Origin: Pilosibacter fragilis
Lineage (GTDB): Bacteria > Bacillota > Clostridia > Lachnospirales > Lachnospiraceae
Direction: 5' to 3'
Length of the DNA stretch: 64,000 nucleotides
Assembly: GCF_032490495.1 (NCBI RefSeq)
Contig: NZ_JAVYJB010000012.1
Coordinates: forward strand, 36,649 to 100,648
Position 1 is the first letter of the stretch, and the number at the start of each line of letters is the position of its first letter. The notes beneath the pieces are model-generated. The model saw only the letters and a program-made list of their open reading frames with translations. It did not search any database and was not told the DNA's origin. Position numbers and translations under genes: made by a program. Below are positions 8,761 through 15,736 of the stretch, one piece after another.

Positions 8761-8806
8761 AGGGCTGCCGTATTAGCAAATATTGCTAGGCGACAGCCCT
8801 CTTTTG
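8761..8806. terminator. Hairpin between the IS66 remnant and the small membrane gene
   Basis: AGGGCTG (8761-8767) pairs with CAGCCCT (8794-8800), with an inner TAGCAA/TTGCTA stem and CTTTT after it on the plus strand. It may serve either flanking gene. Confidence 0.5.
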
Positions 8807-8821
8807 GATGAAACTTATTTT

Positions 8822-9100
8822 CTATATATAATATGGAACAGGAGCAGCTTTGGGGGTGTTATTACCAAAACCAATTACACACCATAGCAAAAAAGTAAAA
8901 AATAGTAAGCAAATGATAACATATGTATACATTAGATATCGAAAGAATGATGTCCCTTTTCTTGTCATTAATAAAACACAACAAATGAAAAAGAAGAGAC
9001 TTACAAGTCCAATAAAAATTGAATTAAAAAGGAGTGGTACTATTATGCTAATTAACCCTGTAATCATTTGAAAGGATATTGGTATCTGATTCAACAACAT
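8822..9100 (-). CDS. Small hydrophobic membrane protein, unknown
   Basis: 92 residues, or 81 if the second ATG (9067) is used, with three predicted membrane spans: ITGLISIIVPLLFNSIF, GLVSLFFFICCVLLM and YVIICLLFFTFLLWCVIGF. The tail NNTPKAAPVPYYI is short. Neither possible start has a good ribosome site. Both overlap the end of the preceding small secreted-peptide gene, so translation is probably coupled to it. No family is recognised. DNA here is much richer in AT than the core chromosome, as in the adjoining IS debris, suggesting acquired sequence. Confidence 0.5.
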   Translation of the reverse strand: MLLNQIPISFQMITGLISIIVPLLFNSIFIGLVSLFFFICCVLLMTRKGTSFFRYLMYTYVIICLLFFTFLLWCVIGFGNNTPKAAPVPYYI

Positions 9101-9227
9101 TTTTCATCAGTACTGATGAATCGCTATCGTTTTGTGACGTCGCCATAGCTACAAATGTTGACATTACAGACAAAGAAATAATACTTAGTGCGGCAATAGA
9201 AGATTTAAAACACTTGTTTTTTATCAT
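9048..9227 (-). CDS. Small secreted peptide of 59 residues, unknown
   Basis: ATG 9227 follows GAGGTGATTCT. The product starts MIKNKCFKSSIAALSIISL and has a textbook signal peptide (positive start, hydrophobic core to about residue 27, cleavage near AMA). A short polar mature part with many Ser and Asp residues follows (SQNDSDSSVL) and ends DYRVN. It overlaps the start of the next gene, a hydrophobic membrane protein. A short exported peptide coupled to a membrane protein recalls peptide-signal or bacteriocin/immunity pairs, but no double-glycine leader or cysteine-rich core is visible. Function is unknown. Confidence 0.5.
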   Translation of the reverse strand: MIKNKCFKSSIAALSIISLSVMSTFVAMATSQNDSDSSVLMKNVVESDTNILSNDYRVN

Positions 9228-9864
9228 AGAATCACCTCATTTAGAATTTTTATTTAATATGTTACAATGATTTATGTATTCAATGGCATCATCTCCTCTT
9301 GTTAAATATAATTATCTAAAAACAATGGCGTTATTTTTAAATTATTCGTTTTATGTCTTGATATTATCATTGGGCGAGTGAATACACAATGCATTTTATC
9401 GATATGTAAGAAATCGTAAGAAAATATAAAACATATAAGCTACAAGATTTATAATTGAACCGGGTTATTTTTGATAGTCTGTTTATTTTTTTCTTTAAAG
9501 TATAGTAATAAACGTAATCTCGATTTCTTTTGTCCAAACTGGGCTTAAATAATTTTCTAATCAATGCGGAACAGCTTCTAGCAGACTTAGAGAAAGATGT
9601 CATTTCTACCTGTTGAATCCTCCACTGATTTTGGCAAATCGGACGGAAAATAGCACCGTCATTTTGACGATAAGTCACAATGCTGAAGTTGAAGCGAAAA
9701 TAGAAAAATCAGAGCTATTTGCGATTACTTATCCACATCCACGTAAACATCAAACCAGAATTACACGAATAAGTTTTTGCATCCACGAAAGCTTGTGGAT
9801 AATTGCAAAAAGCCTCATTTTTTCTAGTAAAAAAGTTTTTTAATTTCGGCTTTTTAGACAAAAA
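9228..9864. other. Gene-free AT-rich stretch beside the second IS66 remnant
   Basis: No convincing coding frame. From about 9600 on it contains sequence that on the minus strand would lie between tnpB and the missing tnpC, including two TTATCCACA-type segments. Frames of about 100 codons here lack ribosome sites and protein-like composition. Confidence 0.5.
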
Positions 9865-10224
9865 TCAGAAATCCTTCTTTTCTTTAGAAGGACGGATGAC
9901 TTTTGGCTGGTCGATTGCAAGGCCTTCCATCAGCCAGCGGAATTCCTGCCTGGTTAAAAGCCTTGCTTCCGAAGCATTGCGTGGCCATTGGAAACGACCA
10001 TTCTCATCCAGACGTTTCTGGTAGAGAACAAATCCATCTTTGTCATAATGGAGTGCTTTTAACTTCCGACTGTCCCTGCCGCAAAACAGATAGAGCGCGT
10101 TGGCATAAGGATCCAGCTTATAAGTATCGCGAATAATGGCCATCAATCCATCAAAGCTTTTTCGCATATCTGTCCGGCCGGTAATGATAAAAATCTTTGC
10201 TACGCCGGACAGTTCGCCTAACAC
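9865..10224 (-). CDS. tnpB: IS66 accessory protein TnpB
   Basis: 119 residues, full length for the family. The conserved core reads VAKIFIITGRTDMRKSFDGL, DPYANALYLFCGRDSRKLK and LHYDKDGFVLYQKRLDENG, all standard TnpB features. The start ATG overlaps the tnpA stop codon (TGTTAG arrangement), giving coupled translation. The role in IS66 transposition is required but biochemically undefined. No transposase remains in this copy, so it is probably idle. Confidence 0.9.
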   Translation of the reverse strand: MLGELSGVAKIFIITGRTDMRKSFDGLMAIIRDTYKLDPYANALYLFCGRDSRKLKALHYDKDGFVLYQKRLDENGRFQWPRNASEARLLTRQEFRWLMEGLAIDQPKVIRPSKEKKDF

Positions 10225-10604
10225 AGTTGCTGCAGCGCTGCGATTGTGTTTCGAATCGTTTCGCAGGCTGCCGAATTCTGGATTTCCACAGAAAAACCAG
10301 AAAAGACCAAACGAATGGCCGGGGCGGAAACAGTGGTACGATCAGGAAGTTGCTCACCTACTGCAACCGTATCAGCACCAGAAAAATCAATTGCCACAAC
10401 TTCATGCTGTTCCGGGCAGGAAGACATCGGATTATCTGGTATTTCACAAGCCATGCTTCGAAATCTCCGGATATGATAGTAAAAGTTGCTGCGTTGTATG
10501 TGATGTTGCTCACACCATGCTTTATCTGTAAGACCACTGGTGCGGCATTCCTGAATCAGCGCCATCCATTCCTGATCCGTACGTCTTGGGTGTCTTTGAA
10601 CCAT
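10218..10604 (-). CDS. tnpA: IS66 accessory protein TnpA
   Basis: 128 residues. The N-terminal half holds the helix-turn-helix of this family (DQEWMALIQECRTSGLTDKA, WCEQHHIQRSNFYYHIRRFR), which suggests DNA binding at element ends. The C-terminal half is less conserved. It is followed by tnpB with a stop/start overlap. It belongs to a copy without transposase. Confidence 0.85.
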   Translation of the reverse strand: MVQRHPRRTDQEWMALIQECRTSGLTDKAWCEQHHIQRSNFYYHIRRFRSMACEIPDNPMSSCPEQHEVVAIDFSGADTVAVGEQLPDRTTVSAPAIRLVFSGFSVEIQNSAACETIRNTIAALQQLC

Positions 10605-10726
10605 TCTTGCCCAACTCCATTCCTGTGTATTATGAGTGTGTTAGACAGGATGTGTCCAGATTTGAACCAAACTTGTCCACTGTCCAAACTCATTAGAATG
10701 ATTGTTACACAGATCTTGGCTGATGA

Positions 10727-11026
10727 AAAGACGGCAGGTTATTCATCGCTTACAATCCAGGTAAAGATTTTATCCGCAAACGCAAACTTGATTTTAAGAA
10801 AATGATGCGTCTGATTATTTCCATGGAAAGCGGAAGTCTAAATCATGAACTTCTTAAATTTTTTGAGTATGATTCCTCGGTTCCTACCGGATCTGCTTTT
10901 TATCAACAACGTTCCAAACTTTCCGTTTCTGCATTCCGTCATCTTCTCAAGGAATTTAACCTTAAATTCCCCTTAGAAAAATTTCGCGATAATTACTATG
11001 ATATCTGGGCTGCTGTCCAGTCATGA
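10727..11026 (+). pseudogene. IS4-family transposase, N-terminal stump
   Basis: In-frame sequence from about 10742 reads FIAYNPGKDFIRKRKLDFKK and continues through MESGSLNHELLKFF and YQQRSKLSVSAFRHLLKEFN, the N-terminal region of Lachnospiraceae IS4 transposases. The frame breaks after LEKFRDNYYD at 11005-11026, where the similarity stops at a junction with an EamA transporter fragment. About 95 of roughly 400 residues remain and no catalytic residues are present. Non-functional. Confidence 0.75.
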
Positions 11027-11200
11027 TCCTCCGACCAGATTCTGTAAACAGATCGCACGGACACGGCTGTGAGGACGATAACGGCACCGACGATAGCCAT
11101 TTTTTCCGGAATTTCCAAGCACGAAGCGGATCCCAATAAGCGCGGACAGGAGAGCTGAGGCAGAAGGATCTCCGAAAGGCCGTAAGCAGGTCGGCGAAGC
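11020..11200 (-). pseudogene. C-terminal stump of an EamA/DMT-family transporter
   Basis: On the minus strand one frame gives DPSASALLSALIGIRFVLG. The neighbouring frame continues LEIPEKMAIVGAVIVLTAVS and SVRSVYRIWSEDHD, which together look like the last two membrane helices of a DMT-superfamily permease with one frameshift between. The rest of the gene is missing and the stump abuts the IS4 fragment. It may be the scar of an IS-mediated deletion. The call rests on recognising the helix pattern only. Confidence 0.5.
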
Positions 11201-11248
11201 GGTGAATCGGAAAACTACGAAAAAATATCCTGGCGGGGAATTGCGACC

Positions 11249-11287
11249 ACAAGAAAAAGCTGCCCGCGAGGGACAGCTTTTTCTTGT
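11249..11287. terminator. Strong bidirectional terminator
   Basis: ACAAGAAAAAGCTG (11249-11262) pairs perfectly with CAGCTTTTTCTTGT (11274-11287). It can end the enoyl-CoA hydratase transcript on the minus strand. Confidence 0.8.
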
Positions 11288-11327
11288 GTGATGGGTTTTC
11301 TATTTTCAGGTTTGTTGATGGGCTGTT

Positions 11328-12134
11328 TTACTGCGCTTTCTGCTGCATTTTCGCAACGAGGGCGCTGGTCCTCTGACGGTAGTCGTCGAGTTCGGTGACG
11401 ATTCCCATGAAAGAGGAGATAAGATCTAAGGAGGCGCGCAGAGAACTCTGCTCACCCTGTACGACTGCGCGTTTTGTGAGGCGCATAGCCTGCTGCGGCG
11501 CTGCCAGAAGCTTCTCCATATACTGCTCCACAAATGCGTCAAGCTCCGCATCCGGGACGCAGTGGGTAACGAGACCCATATCCGCGGCTTCTTTTCCCTT
11601 TAAGGTCCGGGCTGTCCAGAACAGGTCTAAAGCTTTGTCCCGGCCGACGAGACGGGGCAGGAAATATGCTCCGCCGTCACCAGGTACAATTCCGGCATTA
11701 AAATAGCTTTCCGACATGGAAGCACTCTCCCCGGCGATCCGCACATCGCACATGAGAGCCATGTCAAGACCGGCACCGACTGCGGCACCATGGATCTTGG
11801 CAACCACCGGTTTATCGATTTCTTCTAAAAGAAGCGGAATTCTTTGGATTCCCTTCCAGAGTGAATTCTTTCTTGCGAGGGCTGTGGAGGAGATATCTTC
11901 ATGACTTTCGAAGAATCCGTCACCGGCTGCCATTGCCTTGACGTCACCGCCTGCGCAGAACGCTTTTCCGTTTCCGGAAAGCAGAAGTGCATATACATCA
12001 TCGTTGTCACGGACATCTTCCAACGCTTCTGTCCAGAGACGGATCATCTCCTCGCTGAAACAGTTGAGCTGCTTCGGACGATTCAGTGTGATGCGTGCAA
12101 GGTGGTTGTGTACTTCGTAGATCAAGTCTGCCAT
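11328..12134 (-). CDS. Enoyl-CoA hydratase/isomerase family protein
   Basis: Crotonase-fold enzyme acting on acyl-CoA thioesters in the cytoplasm. Oxyanion-hole sequences are present: GNGKAFCAGGDVKAMAAG near residue 54 and KIHGAAVGAGLDMALMCD near residue 112. The glycine-rich GIVPGDGGAYFLPRLVG follows, with an aspartate where hydratases carry a catalytic glutamate, as in dehydratase/isomerase subgroups. 268 residues. The ATG follows GGAGGAG by 7 bases. It is alone in its unit, with a near-perfect promoter and an inverted repeat between promoter and start, so it is probably controlled by a repressor. The reaction cannot be fixed. Confidence 0.85.
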   Translation of the reverse strand: MADLIYEVHNHLARITLNRPKQLNCFSEEMIRLWTEALEDVRDNDDVYALLLSGNGKAFCAGGDVKAMAAGDGFFESHEDISSTALARKNSLWKGIQRIPLLLEEIDKPVVAKIHGAAVGAGLDMALMCDVRIAGESASMSESYFNAGIVPGDGGAYFLPRLVGRDKALDLFWTARTLKGKEAADMGLVTHCVPDAELDAFVEQYMEKLLAAPQQAMRLTKRAVVQGEQSSLRASLDLISSFMGIVTELDDYRQRTSALVAKMQQKAQ

Positions 12135-12161
12135 AGAATATCTCCTCCCTATTTACTCTCT

Positions 12162-12176
12162 CAATATACCATATTG
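12162..12176. promoter_or_regulatory. Inverted repeat between promoter and start of the enoyl-CoA hydratase gene
   Basis: CAATAT-ACC-ATATTG, a perfect 6-bp inverted repeat about 14 bases downstream of the -10 on the minus strand. It is suitable as a repressor operator. Confidence 0.45.
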
Positions 12177-12189
12177 TGGAACTGATTTC

Positions 12190-12218
12190 ATTATATGGAA
12201 TTTTACGCAGAATGTCAA
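12190..12218 (-). promoter_or_regulatory. Consensus promoter of the enoyl-CoA hydratase gene
   Basis: Minus strand TTGACA (12218-12213), 17-base spacer, TATAAT (12195-12190): a perfect sigma-A match. Confidence 0.85.
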
Positions 12219-12250
12219 GCCCTTGAAACTGGTTTTAACGTAAAATTTGC

Positions 12251-12292
12251 AAAAAAATATTGTCCAGAATCGAAAAATCCTGAACAATATCA
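12251..12292 (-). terminator. Terminator of the SLC13-type permease gene
   Basis: A 15-bp imperfect stem around CGAAAA (AATATTGTCCAGAAT with ATCCTGAACAATAT), followed on the minus strand by seven T. Confidence 0.75.
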
Positions 12293-12374
12293 CAAAGCGA
12301 AAAAGTATTGCATTCTATATCACAATATGAAATTCTGTTACAGACGTAATGATTGAACCATCCGCACACTTGAT

Positions 12375-13484
12375 TTACAGAGAGAGCAGCATCCACCCCG
12401 CCGCGCACATAATTATGAGAAATATGAGATTGTAAAGGGTGAATACCATCATGTACGTTCCGGACTTTGCTTCCGGAATCCCAGCGTAGGCCCGGTAGGA
12501 GATCACGCTTGCCATGGATGCGATCAGGGTCCCAAGACCGCCGACATTCACACCAAAAAGCAGAGGACGCACCGCACCGGTAAAGCCGGAGAGCAGGATT
12601 GCCGCGGGGACATTGCTGATGCACTGGCTTAAGAGAACACCTGCCGGAAATTCATGACCGGAGATCAGCTTCGTGAGGAGTCCGGAGATCGCAGGGATCC
12701 GTTCCATATTGCCGATAAAGATAAAAAAGCAGACGAATGTCAGGAGCAGAAAGTAGTCGACCCGGATAAACAACGAGCGGTCCCTTATGAGAACAGCGGC
12801 CAGGATGATGAAAAACATGACCGGCCAGGAATAGATCCGAACGACGCAGCCCAGACAGACGAGAAAAAGCGCCAGATAGAAGATCAGAGAAGTCTTCGTG
12901 GGACAGCCGTCCTGGTGAAGGGAGGTCCGGCTGAGGGTGATGGCTTTATTTTTCAGCAGAAAAACGGCAGCTACAAGCAGCAGGGCTGAGAGTACCGTTA
13001 ACGGCAGCATGTATCCCACAAGCTCACCGGCAGAGAGACCAAAGGAAGAGTAGAGATACAGGTTCTGTGGATTCCCGATGGGTGTTGCCATACTGCCGAG
13101 GTTCGCGGCGATGGTCTGAAGGACGATCACAGGGATCATGAGTTCCGGAAGTCCAGCCATATTGAGGATCAGGATGGAAAACGGGACAAATGTGATCAGG
13201 GACACGTCGTTCGTGATCAGCATGCTGGAGAAAAAGCAGAGTGCTGTCAGGGTGAAGGCAAGCCGGCGTGTGGAATGCATTCCGGCGAGCAGGGATGATC
13301 CGAGATAACGGAACAGACCGATCTCCTTCAGCCCGGCGACCACCGTCATCAGGGAGAAGAGGAGTGCCAGAGTGCGGAAGTCAATGTAAGTCAGATACTC
13401 CGGTGACGGAGCGACAAAAAACATGGAGAGGACCGCCAGAACCGCTGCCGCGGAAAGGACTGGTTCTTTTTTTATGAATGACAT
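12375..13484 (-). CDS. SLC13/ArsB-type anion permease
   Basis: Integral membrane transporter of the ion transporter superfamily (citrate/dicarboxylate/arsenite-type permeases). 369 residues with about ten hydrophobic spans. The two signature hairpin loops are visible: LITNDVSLITFVPFSIL near residue 90 with SMATPIGNPQNLYLYSS near 133 in the first half, and LSQCISNVPAAILLSGF near 285 with NVGGLGTLIASMASVISY near 312 in the second. The paired N-D/N-P loops are the substrate-binding elements of this fold. It starts MSFIKKEP at 13484 after GGAAGGAA. It is monocistronic, between the 133-bp repeats and its terminator. Substrate unknown. Confidence 0.82.
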   Translation of the reverse strand: MSFIKKEPVLSAAAVLAVLSMFFVAPSPEYLTYIDFRTLALLFSLMTVVAGLKEIGLFRYLGSSLLAGMHSTRRLAFTLTALCFFSSMLITNDVSLITFVPFSILILNMAGLPELMIPVIVLQTIAANLGSMATPIGNPQNLYLYSSFGLSAGELVGYMLPLTVLSALLLVAAVFLLKNKAITLSRTSLHQDGCPTKTSLIFYLALFLVCLGCVVRIYSWPVMFFIILAAVLIRDRSLFIRVDYFLLLTFVCFFIFIGNMERIPAISGLLTKLISGHEFPAGVLLSQCISNVPAAILLSGFTGAVRPLLFGVNVGGLGTLIASMASVISYRAYAGIPEAKSGTYMMVFTLYNLIFLIIMCAAGWMLLSL

Positions 13485-13599
13485 GGATCGATTTCCTTCC
13501 TTATATAAATATCATGCATGCGGCAGAAGACAGAAAAACTGTATACAAAGTGCCGCCCTGCAATTCAAGTCGAACATCCGAGAGACCTGGCGCGTGATT

Positions 13600-13617
13600 C
13601 TGGTCAGCGAAGCTGAC
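13600..13617. repeat. Small hairpin upstream of the 133-bp element
   Basis: GTCAGC-GAA-GCTGAC (13603-13617), followed by TCCTATC...GATAGGA (13621-13657). These lie in the gene-free stretch 13485-14138, which otherwise holds only the two 133-bp-type elements. Confidence 0.4.
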
Positions 13618-13665
13618 AAATCCTATCAGAGTCACTGCGTATCCTCGCGGGATAGGAACAACCGT

Positions 13666-13798
13666 GTTACTGTACACGGGTAGGAATTTTCTGAACTGAA
13701 AATTCCGTACAATACAGTGGTGGTAGTGGATTTTGCCGATTTGGAATGCGAAGCATCGGCAAAATCAGTTACTGTTTGCGCAAGGCGTGAACAGTAAC
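13666..13798 (+). repeat. 133-bp three-hairpin element, full copy A (MITE-like)
   Basis: Starts GTTACTG and ends CAGTAAC. Three hairpins are visible: GGAATTTTC-N6-GAAAATTCC, GATTTTGCCGAT-N14-ATCGGCAAAATC (perfect 12 bp) and GTTACTGTT-N13-AACAGTAAC. It is flanked by CAACCG on both sides (13659-13664 and 13799-13804). The same length and structure recur in inverted orientation at 37145-37277. Confidence 0.8.
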
Positions 13799-13880
13799 CA
13801 ACCGCAAAACTTCTGTAATTATTATAAACAGTGGCTTTACGAATGTAAAGAAGAAGAGTATACTGTACATGTTTGGTCAT

Positions 13881-13988
13881 TGCACACAGGTAGGAATTTT
13901 CTGACCTGAAAATTCCGTACAATACAGTGGTGGCAGTGGATTTTGCCGATTTGGAATGCGAAGCATCGGCAAAATCAGTTACTGTTTG
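13881..13988 (+). repeat. 133-bp element, partial copy B
   Basis: Begins near TGCACACAGGTAGG and is nearly identical to copy A through the first two hairpins. It stops at CAGTTACTGTTT, so the third hairpin is missing. It lies about 85 bases after copy A in the same orientation. Confidence 0.7.
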
Positions 13989-14138
13989 GGCTTCTTTCAT
14001 GCCCGTATCGACAATGATGTCAGAATAATGGAAAGCGGCAGCTCTGGATGAAAATTCCTGGGTGCCGCTAATTTACGCGGAATGGCAGCGCATAAACAGG
14101 ACAGGATGTCTGCTGTTTCTGTTTGAGGGAGGAATATT

Positions 14139-14948
14139 ATGGGGAACAACAAGTTTTCAATCGCCAGTGTTGGAAACCGGCGGGCATTCCGGGATGGAGC
14201 CCGGGATGGGGTGCCGATCGCGCTCGGGTATTTTGCGGTATCTTTTTCACTGGGAATCGTGGCGCGGAATGTCGGGATGACACCGATTCAGGGAATGATC
14301 ACAAGCGCACTCTGCAACGCGTCCGCAGGGGAATACGCGGGCTTTACGATGATCGCCGCGGGGGCAGCGTATATTGAGATGGCGATCGTGACACTGATCG
14401 CGAACGCGAGATATTTACTGATGAGCTGTGCCATGAGCCAGAGAATGGATCCGGATATGCCGTTTTTCCACAGGCTTCTCATGGCATTTGATATTACCGA
14501 TGAGCTGTTCGGAATTACGATTGCAAGACCGGGCTGCTTAAATCCCTGGTATATGTACGGGGCAATCGCATTAGCACTTCCCGGCTGGGCTGTCGGAACA
14601 GCCCTCGGTGCGCTGGCAGGTAATCTGATGCCGTGGCGTCTTGTGAGCGCCTTCAGCGTGGCACTCTACGGAATGTTCCTTGCGATCATAATTCCACCGG
14701 CGAGAAAGAGCCGCATCCTTGCAGGGCTCATCGCCATCAGCTTCGCGGCAAGCTACCTTGCGGAGCATCTGCCGGGGATCTCATCGATCTCCAGCGGCAC
14801 GAGAACGATCATTCTGACTGTTGTGCTCTCATCCGCAGCAGCGATTCTCTTCCCGCATCCGGCAGAGGACAGCGCGGCTGATACTTCCAAGGAAACAACG
14901 GAAGAAACTCATGTCCATTCTGCAGACGCGGCAAAACAGGGCGCTTAA
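14139..14948 (+). CDS. azlC: AzlC-family branched-chain amino acid exporter, large subunit
   Basis: Integral membrane protein that with AzlD exports branched-chain amino acids or analogues. 269 residues. The conserved opening DGARDGVPIALGYFAVSFSLG is followed by NASAGEYAGFTMIAAGAAY and the NARYLLMSCAMSQRM loop, all AzlC hallmarks, with about seven spans to residue 240. A polar tail rich in Glu, Thr and Ala is unusual and may be disordered. The ATG follows GGGAGGAA by 6 bases. azlD starts 58 bases after its stop, giving the standard two-gene unit. Confidence 0.9.
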   Translation: MGNNKFSIASVGNRRAFRDGARDGVPIALGYFAVSFSLGIVARNVGMTPIQGMITSALCNASAGEYAGFTMIAAGAAYIEMAIVTLIANARYLLMSCAMSQRMDPDMPFFHRLLMAFDITDELFGITIARPGCLNPWYMYGAIALALPGWAVGTALGALAGNLMPWRLVSAFSVALYGMFLAIIIPPARKSRILAGLIAISFAASYLAEHLPGISSISSGTRTIILTVVLSSAAAILFPHPAEDSAADTSKETTEETHVHSADAAKQGA

Positions 14949-15006
14949 AAGAAAAAGAAGTTTTTGAAAATTGTCTTGTTAAATTAAGAAGGAACACAGA
15001 AAAAAC

Positions 15007-15315
15007 ATGGAAAAGAATATTTATCTCTATATTGCGGTGATGGCGGGTGTCTCTTACATGATCCGTGTCCTGCCGCTCACATTGATCCGGAAACCGATCA
15101 AAAATCAGTTTATCCAGTCATTCTTATATTACGTCCCATATGTGACGTTAGCTGTTATGACGTTTCCGGCGATCCTCTCCGCCACAAACAGTACGGTGTC
15201 GGCGGCGCTGGCGCTGGTCATCGGAATCATCGCGGCATGGTGCGGAAGAAGTCTCCTGTCCGTTGCGGTGATCTGCTGCGCGATGGTATTCATTACGGAA
15301 TTTTTCTTAGTGTAG
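15007..15315 (+). CDS. azlD: AzlD-family branched-chain amino acid exporter, small subunit
   Basis: 102 residues with four hydrophobic spans; starts MEKNIYLYIAVMAGVSYMIR and keeps the RVLPLTLIRKPIKNQFIQ loop and the YYVPYVTLAVMTFPAIL span of AzlD. It forms the transporter with AzlC encoded just upstream. The ribosome site is AGAAGGA, 10 bases before the ATG. A terminator follows at 15350. Confidence 0.88.
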   Translation: MEKNIYLYIAVMAGVSYMIRVLPLTLIRKPIKNQFIQSFLYYVPYVTLAVMTFPAILSATNSTVSAALALVIGIIAAWCGRSLLSVAVICCAMVFITEFFLV

Positions 15316-15349
15316 TAAAAATACATAAAACACATATATTAAATAAAAC

Positions 15350-15406
15350 AAAAGCAGTTTCGGTATCTGATCATCCATCAATCAAATGACCGTGCTGCTT
15401 TTTTAC
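15350..15406 (+). terminator. Terminator of azlCD
   Basis: AAAGCAG pairs with CTGCTTT across a loop with an inner CGGT/ACCG stem, followed by a T run. The remaining 15407-15640 stretch holds no gene. Confidence 0.7.
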
Positions 15407-15640
15407 TTTATAGAAGACCGATTACGGCATTCTCGCAGGGCGTGAAAAACCAAGAAAAAAAAGCAGTACATGGCGTAGAAAAACGGAATGCGGCGGTATC
15501 CCAGACCAATGCTTTAACGTTGTAAAATAAATGAGATAAAATCCCATTGTCTGAAATTTCACAATACGAAATATATTCCATTTTGGCAAAAATGCTGATT
15601 TTCTACGCGGAAATTTGGCAATTATTTGGAAGAATCGTAC

Positions 15641-15669
15641 TTGTATTTGTGCGGGAAAGTTGTTATAAT
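15641..15669 (+). promoter_or_regulatory. Promoter of the antiporter/kinase-like operon
   Basis: TTGTAT (15641-15646), 17-base spacer, TATAAT (15664-15669), 67 bases upstream of the ATG. Confidence 0.75.
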
Positions 15670-15736
15670 CAGTAGCCGTGTTGAGCGAAAAAAAAGAGTA
15701 ATGGCTCATAAAAGCTGATTACATGGAGGTTTACCC

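Larger units (their letters stand above)
9865..10604 (-). mobile_element. IS66-family remnant carrying tnpA and tnpB but no tnpC
   Basis: The accessory genes are in the normal IS66 order and overlap, but the large transposase gene that should follow on the minus strand is absent. No complete terminal inverted repeats could be identified, so the limits given are those of the genes. Confidence 0.7.

Noticed and set aside
9367..9678. A 103-codon minus-strand frame in the AT-rich gap
   Set aside because: No ribosome site, low-complexity composition, and it runs through what looks like IS66 spacer and intergenic DNA.
10197..10805. A 202-codon plus-strand frame opposite the IS66 tnpA gene
   Set aside because: It is the antisense shadow of tnpA/tnpB, which have clear family motifs on the other strand.
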